A stretch of 64,000 bases of DNA from Pieris napi (GCF_905475465.1 NC_062249.1:508501-572500), one strand, 5' to 3'. Shown: positions 34,495 through 45,664, counted from the first letter of the stretch. The notes: generated from the sequence alone by a model not told the origin. Numbers and translations are program-made.

Positions 34495-35057
34495 CAAGTA
34501 AAATGGCTAATTGAAGTAGTTAGTAGCCAGCGGCTCAAAAGCTTTTTATGTAAAATGTTCTATGTTAAAATGAAATGCGTGTATTGCCTCAGGGCGATAC
34601 CCTCACCTCACAATCTGTATATTGAGACAGGGTCGGACTCACTTCCCGTTTACGAAGTAGGTACTAATCAACTGGTCTATGATATATTTTTATCCAAAAG
34701 TAGTCTTATTTAGGAAAGAAAACATATTTTAGCTACATATTTACCTCCATTTAATATTATCATTTATCTACCCAGGTAGAGTGAGTTAAATGAAATAATG
34801 TTCCTGAGATTCAGGATTTATGCATCAATGAATTTCATAGATTTTGGTTGTATTTATAAAATACGTGCGTAAAACTACATTTAAATAAAAAAGTCCAACT
34901 TCTTGATACAACAGGAACAAGACGCCTAAACAGAACTAAACCTTTAGAGTTACTAACACTAGTGTAGTTTGTTGGCGTCGGGACGTGACGACCCCATCGC
35001 CCACTGGTGAAATAACCTGTGACAGAGGTTATTTCATCAGCGCAATCAGTCAACCCC
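34495..35057. other. No recognised feature
   Basis: AT-rich to mixed. Bases 34960-35045 contain an inverted AAATAACCTGTGACAGAGGT followed by TATTTCAT. No element is assigned. Confidence 0.4.
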
Positions 35058-38000
35058 TTCCTAGTGGGAGTGCCATGCTGTTGCCTTCGGGCTTCAGCCA
35101 AATGGGCAGGCACGACCGGGGCAGTACCACTGTCTCTCAGAAAACCGGCGTGAAGTGATGCAATAAGTTTGCCTTATTGTACTCGCGTTTCGTGCGGTGA
35201 GAGAGACTCCCGGAGCCCATTCCCCCCCCCTCCCCTCCCTCTACAAGAAATATGAAGGTGCAGAAAAAAAAACAGAATCTACCCCACACGCGCTCGCGGT
35301 GGAGAATCCCCCTCTGGGCGTCCAACACCGGGACACTCTGCGCCCGGTGGTGGACGCACAGGCTGCCCTTCGTATTCTGGGGGGGGCAATTCTGCGCTCG
35401 GTAATAATAACATTAATCGTTCTCGGGGCAAACGGAGCAATCCTACAAAGGCACCCCCGTCCACACTCGCCGTGGACTTCACAAATGTTAGGGGGCTCAT
35501 TACCAATATCAACGCAGTCCACTACCATTTAGAGACTGCGAAGCCGGCCTTGCTCTTTCTTACCGAGACTCAGATTTCCTCCCCGGCTGATACTTCCTAC
35601 CTCTCCTACCCGGGGTACAAATTGGAACATTCATTTGTGCCGCGGGCTGGAGTTTGCGTGTACGTCAGAGAGGATATCTGTTCTCGTCGCCTCGGGACGC
35701 TTGAAGGAAGGGACCTATCTAACCTCTGGCTGCGCGTAGACTGCGATGACCATCCGCGATTCTACGCATGCCTGTATAGGTCCCATAGCGGAAATACCGA
35801 AACTGACCGACTCATTGAGCATATCCAAATGGCTACAGATTCCCTGCTCGAAAGGGTTCCTACCGCTGAAATCGTGATACTTGGCGATTTTAACGCCCAC
35901 CATGCCGATTGGCTCGGCTCTGAAACTACCGATCACGCGGGAAGATCCTTTCACGACTTTGCTTTAGCCTACGACCTGACACAAATGGTCCCTGCGATTA
36001 CGCGAATACCAGATGTGGATGGTCATAAACCCTCTTTGTTGGACCTTCTGCTGACTTCACTTCCGGAGAACTATCAAGTCTCTGTTGACCCGCCATTGGG
36101 TTCATCAGATCATTGTGTGGTCCGGAGTACTGTGCCATCTACGCGTCCTTCACGGCCCCGCTTTATGGGTTGTCGCCGTATTTGGCACTATAAGTCAGCA
36201 GATTGGGACGGGATGCGGTCTTTCTTTGCGTCCTACCCTTGGGGGCCTATGTGCTTTTCGCCGGAAGCTCCAGATTCCGTCGCCGCCTCTGTCGCCGAAG
36301 TGGTTCTGCAGGGCATGGAACTCTTTATTCCATTTTCTGCGGTGCCGATCGGTGGCAAGTCTCAGCCCTGGTTTAAACGTTCTTGCAAGGCGGCCTCGCG
36401 TCGAAAGCGAGAATGCTTTAAGGCATGGGCGGAAGCGGCGAAATTTCGTGATGCCAATACCAGCGAACTTAAAACAGCATATAACTCAGCCTCCAGGTCC
36501 TTCAAACGGGAAATCACTAAGGCAAAGTCAGAGCACATTGCCAGATTTGGCGAGAGATTGGCCCAACTCCCTTCAGGGACTCGAGCCTTCTGGTCTCTCG
36601 CCAAAGCTGTCCAAGGGAATTTTTGTCAGCCCGCTATTCCACCACTGCACAGGGAGGATGACTCGCTGGCCCACACTGCGAAGGAGAAGGCCGACCTTTT
36701 AGGCTGTCTCTTCGCGTCCAACTCGACTTTGGATGACCGAGGAAGATCACCACCGACCATTTCGCGGTGTGATTCTTCGATGCCGGAAATCACATTCCGG
36801 CAACGTGCTGTCCGCAGAGCACTATCTTCCTTGGACATTCATAAGTCGAGCGGGCCGGATGGTATCCCCCCAATTGTGCTGCGTACTTGTGCTCCTGAGT
36901 TGGCTCCGGTCTTAACGCGCCTTTTCCGGTACCTGTACTCGCTTGGCACTGTCCCGAAGTGCTGGAAAACCGCTTCGATACATCCGATCCCTAAAAAAGG
37001 CGATCGCTCTGATCCGTCCAACTATCGCCCAATAGCCATAACGTCCTTGTTCTCCAAAATAATGGAATCCATTGTTAACTGCCAGCTCTTGAGGTATCTA
37101 GAGGGCCACCAGCTGATTAGCGATTATCAGTACGGCTTTCGTCGTGGTCGTTCGGCTGGTGACCTTCTTGTATACCTTACACATAGATGGGCAGAGGCAA
37201 TCGAGTCCAAGGGGGAGGCGCTGGCGGTTAGTTTGGACATAGCGAAAGCCTTCGATCGGGTGTGGCACAGAGCACTGCTCTCGAAGCTTCCAGCCTATGG
37301 GCTACCCGAGAAATTATGCGATTGGATCTCCAGCTTTCTGGCTGATCGGAGCATCAAGGTCGTCATCGACGGAGCATGCTCCGAACTTAAACCCGTGAAC
37401 GCGGGGGTCCCACAAGGCTGTGTCCTATCCCCGACCCTGTTTCTTCTGCATATCAATGATATGTTGCAACTTAGCAACATTCATTGCTATGCGGATGACA
37501 GCACTGGGGATACTTTTTACACTGGCCGGGCAGGTATTTCTCGGGCAGTTGTCGATGAGTACCGGAACAAACTTGTGTCTGAAGTCGAAACTCTTCTACG
37601 TGGAGTCTCAGACTGGGGCAGACTAAACCTAGTCCAATTTAACCCCAAGAAGACACAAGTTTGCGCGTTTTCCGCTAAAAAAACACCCTTTGTCGCTACT
37701 CCTCTTTTCGAAAACACTCTTCTTAAAGCCACAGCCAGCATTGGAATACTTGGCGTTGACATATCGAACGACGTTCAGTTTCGCGGTCACTTGGAGGGAA
37801 AGGCTAAATTAGCCTCCAAAAAGCTTGGTGTGCTCAGCAAGGCGAGACGGTACTTCACTCCGGGCCACCGCATGCAACTATATAAAGCGCAAATTCGGCC
37901 CCACATGGAGTACTGCTCTCACCTCTGGGCGGGGCCTCCCCAGTACCAGCTCCTTCCACTTGACCGTATTCAACGCAGAGCGGTTCGAATCGTCGACGAC

Positions 38001-38441
38001 CAATCCCTTTCCGAGCGGCTTGATCCTTTGGCGTTGCGTAGAGATGTGGGGTCTCTCTGCATCTTCTACCGCATTTACCATGGAGAGTGTTCAGAGGAGT
38101 TGTTCGGATTAATACCTGCAGCTGAGTTTCGTCATCGGACGTCGAGGCAGAGTACGAAATTCCACCCGTATCACCTCGACGTCCGCCGTTCCACAACTGA
38201 GCGTTTTTCAAGGCAGTTTTTGCCGCGCACCACCACTTTGTGGAACCAGCTGCCCATTGAGGTATTTCCGAACCAATTCGACTTAGGGTCCTTCAAGAAA
38301 AGAGCGTACCGATTCCTAAAAGGCCGGCAACGCACTCGCGAGCCCTCTGGCATTGAGAGTGTCCATGGGCGGCGGTATCACTTAACATCAGGTGAGCCTC
38401 CTGCCCGTTTGCCCCCAGTTTTATAAAAAAAAAAAAAAAAA
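35058..38441 (+). mobile_element. Jockey/CR1-group LINE, copy B (ORF intact)
   Basis: An element of about 3.38 kb, nearly identical to copy A and in the same orientation 15.6 kb downstream. It starts at the same 5' base pattern (TTCCTAGTGGGAGTGCC) and ends in a 17-A tail (38425-38441). The leader differs from copy A by small indels: the GGGGTACC-containing segment is missing, the A-run after CAG is longer, and a few bases are inserted around 35450. Compared with copy A the reverse transcriptase frame is unbroken, suggesting a recent insertion. It shares no flanking sequence with copy A, so the pair arose by separate insertions rather than segmental duplication. Confidence 0.95.
35472..38426 (+). 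CDS. LINE endonuclease-reverse transcriptase (copy B)
   Basis: The enzyme nicks target DNA and reverse-transcribes the element RNA there. Counting from the GTG at 35472 there are 984 codons. The N-terminal 220 or so residues form an APE-type endonuclease: TETQ near residue 31, LGDFNAHHADW near 136, SSDHCVV near 210. The reverse transcriptase spans about 455-760, with SSGPDGIPP (about 459), NYRPIAITSLFSKIM, GFRRGRSAGDLL, SLDIAKAFDRVWH, GVPQGCVLSPTLF and catalytic CYADD (TAT at 37488, residue 673). A C-terminal region (MEYCSHLWAG, LDRIQRRAVRIV) runs to the stop, whose last two A's merge with the poly(A) tail. No RNase H was seen. The frame is open upstream of 35472 to a TGA at 35252-35254. The ATG matching copy A's start (35251) is out of frame, so the true start is unclear. 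Confidence 0.92.
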   Translation: MDFTNVRGLITNINAVHYHLETAKPALLFLTETQISSPADTSYLSYPGYKLEHSFVPRAGVCVYVREDICSRRLGTLEGRDLSNLWLRVDCDDHPRFYACLYRSHSGNTETDRLIEHIQMATDSLLERVPTAEIVILGDFNAHHADWLGSETTDHAGRSFHDFALAYDLTQMVPAITRIPDVDGHKPSLLDLLLTSLPENYQVSVDPPLGSSDHCVVRSTVPSTRPSRPRFMGCRRIWHYKSADWDGMRSFFASYPWGPMCFSPEAPDSVAASVAEVVLQGMELFIPFSAVPIGGKSQPWFKRSCKAASRRKRECFKAWAEAAKFRDANTSELKTAYNSASRSFKREITKAKSEHIARFGERLAQLPSGTRAFWSLAKAVQGNFCQPAIPPLHREDDSLAHTAKEKADLLGCLFASNSTLDDRGRSPPTISRCDSSMPEITFRQRAVRRALSSLDIHKSSGPDGIPPIVLRTCAPELAPVLTRLFRYLYSLGTVPKCWKTASIHPIPKKGDRSDPSNYRPIAITSLFSKIMESIVNCQLLRYLEGHQLISDYQYGFRRGRSAGDLLVYLTHRWAEAIESKGEALAVSLDIAKAFDRVWHRALLSKLPAYGLPEKLCDWISSFLADRSIKVVIDGACSELKPVNAGVPQGCVLSPTLFLLHINDMLQLSNIHCYADDSTGDTFYTGRAGISRAVVDEYRNKLVSEVETLLRGVSDWGRLNLVQFNPKKTQVCAFSAKKTPFVATPLFENTLLKATASIGILGVDISNDVQFRGHLEGKAKLASKKLGVLSKARRYFTPGHRMQLYKAQIRPHMEYCSHLWAGPPQYQLLPLDRIQRRAVRIVDDQSLSERLDPLALRRDVGSLCIFYRIYHGECSEELFGLIPAAEFRHRTSRQSTKFHPYHLDVRRSTTERFSRQFLPRTTTLWNQLPIEVFPNQFDLGSFKKRAYRFLKGRQRTREPSGIESVHGRRYHLTSGEPPARLPPVL

Positions 38442-39585
38442 GTGAATAGGTGCAAGTGCGGTATCTGGGACACACGAAAAAACATAATAAAACACTAAGA
38501 CTGTTAATGAACATAACCTTAAACATATTTACCAGTATTTTAGAAAATTAAGTCAATGTACCTAATATTACTTATTAGCTATAATTCATGTAAAGTCACA
38601 ATCTATTTTGTGGACTTAATAGTATGAAGAATAAAAGGTAAAATTAAATTTATTTACTCTTTGTTTAAAATAATTTAACCTATTTCTGTTACTAAATATT
38701 ATCTGTGCATTTCATGCTTTACTATACTTTTTCTAGCTGTAGGCAAACAGGAAATAAATAACGCGTTATTGCGGCTCTGTTTCCTAAACAATGTTTGAAA
38801 GTAACTCGAAACTTTTCTATTATTTGAGAAATGTTTGAAGGTTTGCGGAAAATATAAATCCCGAAGTTGTTCATACACATATCTATACAAAATATTTTTA
38901 CTATAAAACGAAGGCGTATTTAAAATTTAGGCAGCATATTTGCCATAAACTGGTACCATAAATATTATCAATACGTTCGGGAATCAATAATAATAACATT
39001 AGGATTAGTTTTTATTGTTATTTTTGGTCCACCTTGCAAAAGGTAGTCTGCCGTAGGCACGAACTCCAGACCAATGGACGTTTCTTACTATGTGCTACAC
39101 CACGACGGGTGCCGCCAAATCGAACCACATAAAAATAGCCTTAAAAGATAGTGCCACTGCACATAAATCAGTATAATTAAAATAACGGAAATTCCGTTTA
39201 AAAGCTCCGATAGATCCGCGGTTTGTGACCGCAACCACTCAACCGCCGAAACCAATTATTTTGAATCGAGGCTGGACCGTAATTCGCCTCGGAAACATTA
39301 CTCCATTTTCAATTTCCATTTGCCAAGTTCCAAGATAATTGCGTCTATTGCTCACGGCACGCGCCTATTGAGTGCGTTAAGGTCATGGGTTTTGTTATTG
39401 TTTTTTAAAGGCCTACTTTCGTATAAAAAACCAAGTCTTGTGCGTGACTAAATGGCTTGTGAATTAATATTTATTAAATCAATTCAGAGCCGAGGGTATT
39501 CCATGGCGGTTTTATATAAAAAAGAAACATTCCCACCATTGTGTTTGCAACGTTTTCAGTGTAAACTTGGATTTTTCTCATACTA
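38442..39585. other. No recognised feature
   Basis: AT-rich. Nothing is supported apart from a short mixed-composition patch at 39030-39130 that may be an old repeat. Confidence 0.4.
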
Positions 39586-39589
39586 TATT

Positions 39590-39940
39590 GCGTTCGAGAT
39601 GTGTATTTCGTGGGGAATGTCGCGAATACCATGGACTGCAAGAAAGACCAATCAGTCTATTCTCAACCAACTAAAGATCACCACAAGACTGGACTATCAT
39701 TTACAGACGGGTGCTTAGCTACTTTAGTCATATTGCCAGGAGAGCATCGGATAATCTCGACAAACTTGTAATGGTAGGGAAGAAGTAATGGCAGGAGAAG
39801 TCGGAGTCGATCGCCTACCCTTTGGTCTGACCAAATAAAGACTACTATGGGTCTCAATGCCCTATGACAAGCTGAGGATAGAGTGGTGTTGGCAGCAAGT
39901 CGACGTATCGGTTAGGGCTTTTCAAGAACCTTTAGACTAC
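39590..39940 (+). mobile_element. LINE family E 3' region (RT protein C-terminus)
   Basis: The forward strand reads AFEMCISWGMSRIPWTARKT, then QSILNQLKITTRLDYHLQT. After a frameshift it continues SYFSHIARRASDNLDKLVM and VGK. This is the standard segment following the reverse transcriptase domain in RTE-like LINE proteins. The rest to 39940 (GACCAAATAAAGACTACTAT, GGGCTTTTCAAGAACC) matches, in reverse, the copies at 15295 and 46970. It defines the orientation of family E. Confidence 0.8.
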
Positions 39941-40219
39941 GAAGAAGAATATTGCGTACTCATTAACAATGCTTATACTTTGATTGTTTTACTTTTTTTA
40001 TTTATATCGTATATTTTAATGGGTCCAAATATCTTTATGATATTAAAGTACAAATATAAAAAGCTTTTACGGCGAAAGTGAAATGCGGTAAGTGGACTTG
40101 TAGAACATTTAAATCGTCTTATTTTCAACACGGTCATATCCATTACCGCGATTTTTAACGGTTCAGTAAGTCAGCAAGATCGGTTTAGGGTTTTCACACT
40201 TAAATTTTTATCTACTTAA

Positions 40220-40575
40220 CTAGCTGACCCGGCATACGTCGTTTTGCCATGTATATATATTATTACTAGGAAAGAATTTTTTAGTTCAATAAAATAACTA
40301 TCTACTATTATAAAAAATAGGGGTTAATCGTAGAGGGGTGACAATTAAAGGCAAAATGCATTGTATGATGTATCATAAAAAAATAAAAACAAAAAATGTT
40401 GTCTAAAAAATAAAAATTTAGGGGTGGGACCACCCTTAACATTTAGAGGGATGAAAAGTAGATGTTGTCCGATTCTCAGACTTACTGAATATGCATACAA
40501 AATTTCATAAGAATGGGTCGAGCCGTTTCGGAGGAGTATGCGAACGAACATTGGGACAAGATTTTATATCTACTT
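40220..40575 (-). mobile_element. Non-autonomous Helitron
   Basis: The reverse strand ends GGCAAAACGACGTATGCCGG followed by GTCAGCTAG and a host T (forward CTAG at 40220). The terminal CTAG fits the Helitron CTRR rule, and the preceding GGC...GCC stem is the expected 3' hairpin. The body is related throughout to 61667-61977 (GTTGTCCGATTCTCAGAC, GAGCCGTTTCGGAGGAGT). The 5' end, expected to start TC, is eroded here. It has no Rep/helicase coding capacity. Confidence 0.75.
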
Positions 40576-40579
40576 AATA

Positions 40580-41675
40580 AAATAAATATATGCAAACTAA
40601 CATAATATATATAACATAACTAAGTTAAAATTCTAGATAATCGTTTAAATAAAAAACATGTTTCGTCATCCTAAATGCACATATAAAAGTCAATTTAAAA
40701 AGAAATAATAGACGGCAGGGTTACGCCGTAGGCAACTCGGCATATTCATAAAATATTTCGTTAAAAATTGGCAACCCTAAAGTGTGTTTTAAAAATATAT
40801 TTCAAGAGGTTTTCATCCGCTCAGATTTAAAGGAAAACGGCAATGTTAAATCTTCAACTTCTTGAAAATCTAATAAAAGATTTCAATGCTTTTGTGCATT
40901 CAAATCCCGGTTGTACACAAGTGATTTCAATCTATGAGCAGAATTAATTCTTACGCATTATTTACAGAATTAAGAGGCTTTCAGGGCTCTTGTGATAAAC
41001 GACAATACAAGTTACAAAAAAATAATTTACGTTCTTGTTATCCTCAGAGTATATTTAAACACGAGCGTGGTACATGAAATTCAGTTTAGTGCGCTGGCGC
41101 AGGTGTCGAGTACAGCCGTGTGAAAAAGTGGTTAAAAGTGTCAGTTTTTTTTAGTTTAAAACTAAATTGGGATTTAAGATATTAATTATAACTTTTTGTT
41201 TCAAATCTGCCATAATATTGATCAAAAATAGATTTAGCAAGCTTGCTAAAAATATCGAAATTATGATATGTTTTTTAAATATATCTAATATCTATATATA
41301 AATGTTAATATTTAAATAGAAACTTGCCTGCAAGCACAGAAAGAAAATAACTTTATAAATAAGTACGCAGTACTGAAATTAATGAAATAAAAATTTACTG
41401 TAATAAGACTTTTAATTAATTAATATACCTATTTTGTAATCTTCTAAAGTCTTAAAGCGTTAGTTTTACATTTATTTAACGCAAAGTTTCTTCAAGGAAC
41501 ATGTACAGTCGAAAACACAAATAACTATTAATTCTTATTCAATGTTTATTTCCATAAATTAACCACTTCTCTTGCATTGATAATTTTTAAGGCAAACGAT
41601 TGAACAAGTATTATTTTTAAGCAGAGAATTCCCGCGAAATCAGTTTACTTTTAAATGAGACTCGGCGTTCCTTAC
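40580..41675. other. No recognised feature
   Basis: AT-rich. No gene or repeat is supported. Confidence 0.4.
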
Positions 41676-41678
41676 TTT

Positions 41679-41900
41679 CGACCCTCATCCCTGAGGTCGT
41701 AGGTTCGATCCCCGGCTGTGCACCAATGGTCTTGTCTCTATGTGCGCATTTAACATTTGTTCGAATGGAGAAGGAAAACATCGTAAAACATAGGAGGGTG
41801 CTCACCGACTTGCCTATTAGATTGCCTATTGATCATGAAACAGATAGAAGAATCTGAGGCTCAGACCTAAAAAGGTTGTAGCGCCACTGGTTTTTTTTAT
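41679..41900 (+). mobile_element. tRNA-derived SINE, head partly missing
   Basis: Begins inside the head (CCCTCATCCCTGAGGTCGTA) with a perfect box B GGTTCGATCC at 41702-41711. It continues through CCCCGGCTGTGCACCAATGG, TGTGCGCATTTAACATTTGT, GAAGGAAAACATCGT, GCCTATTAGATTG, CATGAAACAGATAGA and GTAGCGCCACTGG. About 50 bases with the CTTAGACCCAAAAAGTCGAC block are deleted after ATCGTAAAAC. Confidence 0.9.
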
Positions 41901-42139
41901 ATATAGTCTTAAAACATTTCTCATTTTGCCCCCGACAGTACCGTCACATACAGCAAGTGAGCATTTACACATCAAGGCCAAACAAGAAACTTTAAAAATA
42001 AGAAGACGGTCTTACTGTTTATTAAGAAAATATTTTTTTTTATTATAATAATTTAATAACTACCGATTTAGATGTAATTGTATAAATTTGGAGCGGAACA
42101 TCCCAAGAAAAAAGATTCAATAAATTTTAAGTTACCACG

Positions 42140-42400
42140 CCTTACAGCTGAAATGGAAATGGGTAGGCCAAATTGCAAGGTGTTCAGATACAGTACAGAT
42201 GTATATATGTACCGCTAAAGAATACACGAAAAAGAAACGAGGAATGGATGGAAGTAGCAAAGAACAGATCCAAATGGAAACTTCAGGAGAAGGCGTTTAC
42301 CCAAAATGGGTCCATAGTGCAGAACATTAAGGAATGGAAAGTACACTGCTACAGGGTCCAAACTTTTAAATTTGTAATAATAATAATTAATAAGTATATT
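42140..42400 (+). mobile_element. LINE family G 3' end (RTE-like C-terminus)
   Basis: Reads LQLKWKWVGQIARCSDT, then, after loss of part of the linker, EEWMEVAKNRSKWK and EKAFTQNGS, as in family G at 12990 and 60775. A (TAA)n tail is at 42377-42390. Confidence 0.7.
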
Positions 42401-42744
42401 AAGTTAAGGTACATTAAGTGTATAATAAGAAAACTAACCATTTGATTTGTAATTTTTAACATTATGGAATTAAAGTGGCTTTATTATTATTTTTATATAA
42501 GCTGTACCGATTTTTGTTTCATTGGCATGCAAGCTTCAAAGAATGTAGCGACGTTCGATATAAATCAATAAATTCTAATAATATGCTAAACAGAGGGCTA
42601 TTATTAATAACGTTTTACCTTATTCATAATTTTTTAACCAAAACTTTAAGCTTTAAACAATTTTTCAATGCCTTCACATGCAATACCAACTTAGGTTATA
42701 GTGATTATTATTATTATTATTTTAGTAGTTCTAAAAATTAAGAA

Positions 42745-42850
42745 TAGGTTAGGTAAAAGCCTGCTCCATATTTTTCCATTTCCATTGTCTTGAGCAATAT
42801 CCATCCAGTTTTTGCCTACTAGTTCTTCTACGTCATATGTCTAACATTTC
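42745..42850 (-). mobile_element. LINE family G scrap
   Basis: The reverse strand carries the CAAGACAATGGAAATGGAAA block followed by AATATGGAG and the AACTGGATGGATATTGCT block, the nucleotide counterpart of the NWMNVAQDKEKW motif region. It is a short fragment. Confidence 0.6.
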
Positions 42851-43192
42851 TTTGGTCGTAGACGATACAAGTACCTAAATCAAACCAGTGCAAAACCAAA
42901 TGCAATGACTAGATATATCTTGTGATTACTCAGCATTTCTACAGGTCATTGGTTACGCTGGAACAATGTAGATTGATTGCTGATAAGGCATATTTACACG
43001 GTCCACTTCACTTTCATTAACATACCGCTTAATGTATAGCAAATTGTTCGGATTGTATGCGAAATTGATGACGTTTATTTTATACGAGAATAAGTTTTAA
43101 CATACATTAATTTTATATTAGTTTTAATCGAAGAGAATTTTGAATGGAGACTTTTGTCAAAACTGATTTGTATTTAGACATTGTACCACATC

Positions 43193-44631
43193 TAGACCAG
43201 TGCCGATAATTTTTGAAACCTAAAAAAATTACAGTAGGATGAAACCCATTAGAAAAGCAGGGGAATATGATCAAAATGAAAGGAAAAATAAATTACGGTC
43301 GATCTGAGGTCGGGAAGGGGTAGGGGGGGTGAGTTTTAAGGGTAAAAAACGGTTTATCTCGATTTCCGGCAAAACTAAAAGTCCTATCGAAGAAAGTTAA
43401 ATGGCAAAGTTGTAGGTAATAAAAAGATCTAAAACTTTTGTATTCACACATTTTTCACATAACCTCAAAATTTATGTGAAAAATTCAAAAAACCAAGTTT
43501 TTGGTTTTTAATTTTTATCTTTTACAAAAATATTTTTTTTTTAACGAAATTTGGTGAAAACTTACCTTTCTATGTCCCAAATACGCTGTAATTTATTTCA
43601 TTAAAAATATTTATTTGTTCACCTTATTTTGAATTAATATCGAAAAAACACCCTAATTTTCAATCGAAAATTCTGACGTCAAAATTTCAGCTTTTTTCAA
43701 AAAGTTGGTGTGCTTTCAGTTCGTTGAAATCTCTACTTTCTTATGGTAAAAAAATATTTATATATTACCATAGTAAATCTTCTCAGAAAACGCAAAAAAT
43801 CGTATGCAGTAACGCCCAGACACGTCATCCCCTTCCCTACTTCTCTATGAATCTTCTTTAAACTATAATCAGATGCCTATTTATTACTATTTTAAGATAA
43901 CTTATATATACCTGAGTGACCTAAAAAAAAAATTTAGCCTTTAGATGGGCTAAAATTTTCGTATTTCATAGAGAAGTAAGGAAGGGGATGACAGGTCTGG
44001 GCGTTACTGCATACGATTTTTTGCGTTTTCTGAGAAGATTTACTATGGTATTATATAAATATTTTTTTACCATAGGAAAGTAGAGATTTCAACGAACTGA
44101 AAGCACACCAACTTTTTGAAAAAAGCTGAAATTTTGACGTCAGAATTTTCGATTGAAAATTAGGGTGTTTTTTCGATATTAATTCAAAATAAGGTGAACA
44201 AATAAATATTTTTAATCAAATAAATTACAGTGTATTTGGGACATAGAAAGGTAAGTTTTCACCAAATTTCGTTAAAAAAAAAATATTTTTGTTAAAGATA
44301 AAAATAAAAAACCAAAAACTTGGTTTTTTGAATTTTTCACATAAATTTTGAGGTTATGTGAAAAATGTGTGAATACAAAAGTTTTAGATCTTTTTATTAC
44401 CTACAACTTTGCCATTTAACTTTCTTCGATAGGACTTTTAGTTTTGCCGGAAATCGAGATAAACCGTTTTTTACCCTTAAAACTCCCCCCCTACCCCTTC
44501 CCGACCTCAGATCGACCGTAATTTATTTTTCCTTTCATTTTGATCATATTCCCCTGCTTTTCTAATGGGTTTCATCCTACTGTAATTTTTTTCACTTTTT
44601 ATTTATTTTAAAGGCTATCTGCACTGGTCTA
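43193..44631. mobile_element. 1.44-kb foldback (long inverted repeat) element
   Basis: Left arm 43193-43850 and right arm 43966-44631 are near-perfect reverse complements, separated by a 115-bp AT-rich loop. The ends read TAGACCAGTGC...GCACTGGTCTA. A TA duplication is possible (TA|GACCAGTGC) but cannot be told apart from the repeat itself. Differences are limited to a few substitutions, length changes in A/T runs, and the first 40 bases next to the left end. It has no coding frame. The transcript of either strand would fold into a hairpin of about 650 bp. The superfamily is unassigned. Confidence 0.95.
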
Positions 44632-44639
44632 ATCATTCA

Positions 44640-45445
44640 AAGTTCAGTTATTTCTATTTATGAGAAAAAAATATGTACCTAACATTTTTTTTCATAAAAT
44701 ATCTCTGACAGTTCGCTTTTCGAAATGATGATCTAAGTACTATATATTTTTTTTCCATTTTTTCCAGTTGGTCCTTCGCCGCGCCGTTCTTGAGTTTTTG
44801 ATAGATAAACCAAAACATTTCAGTGTCACTATGTTTAATAATTTTATTTTCAAGACAAAGCTTTATCAATATATGCATGACAAAGTGTTTTTGTATGTAC
44901 CGTGATCCCACACATTTTTGCAGAACTTATTTATCACTCTTGATTGGGATAATTAGATATAAAAAACGATTATTTTATTAGCCAATTAAGATACACATTT
45001 CATCGGCATATCGACACCGCCCACAGCCCACAGCCCACACAATACCGGGCGTTGTGACTCGTGACCCGCGGGTCGCGCGGCTATCGGTGAAAGTGTCAAA
45101 ATTATTACACGCACTGTAAAAGAATAGGGTTGGCACTGACCATTCTGTTTGTTCATCTATTGGTACCTATATCATTGCTATTCATCTTTTGAAGTGAAAC
45201 TTTTTTAGGCGCATGAGGGTAAATTTTTTACGGAACGTCACGAAGATGTGCAGCGTTTGGTGTTTTTAATACATATCACACCAATTGACCGAGTCCCATG
45301 CTATCAATATCATGATTTTATTAAGTAACTAAATTACCATTTTTTTGTTAGTTTTGTATTTTTATAAGGGCACGGAAGCAAGACCGTTTTTGCTAAGACC
45401 CAGTTGGCTATTTTAGAAAAAGTGGACATAAGTTAGCAATTATGA
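44640..45445. other. No recognised feature
   Basis: AT-rich apart from a GC-rich patch at 45015-45085 (CACCGCCCACAGCCCACAGC, CCGCGGGTCGCGCGG) for which no element or gene could be supported. Confidence 0.4.
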
Positions 45446-45447
45446 TA

Positions 45448-45660
45448 ATAATAAATTTGTTATATTATAATAAAAGCCCTTTATTCGCTAACCGTTTTAA
45501 CAATGCTATTCTTATTTAATCGTAGTATTCTTAAATCTAATTTACATAACGAAAATACTAATTTATTAGCAACCACTTTGGTCAGGTTGTCTGTCGACAT
45601 AGGCCTCCCGCAATTGTTTCCACGTCTCTCTATCCTTAGCAGACTTACTTAAATGATAGT
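45448..45660 (-). mobile_element. RTE-like LINE 3' end with AATAAAGGGCTTTTATTAT tail
   Basis: The reverse strand encodes SAKDRETWKQLREAYVDRQP at 45590-45655, the QDR-W--L-EAYV-type end of RTE-like LINE proteins. It terminates in GAATAAAGGGCTTTTATTAT. The same terminal sequence occurs alone at 54299-54335, showing it is a mobile 3' end. Confidence 0.7.
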
Positions 45661-45664
45661 ATTA

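Noticed and set aside
34261..34497. 78-codon Phe-rich repeat protein on the minus strand
   Set aside because: The frame exists only because the tandem unit is a multiple of three. Both strands are open and no conserved start context or neighbour supports a gene.
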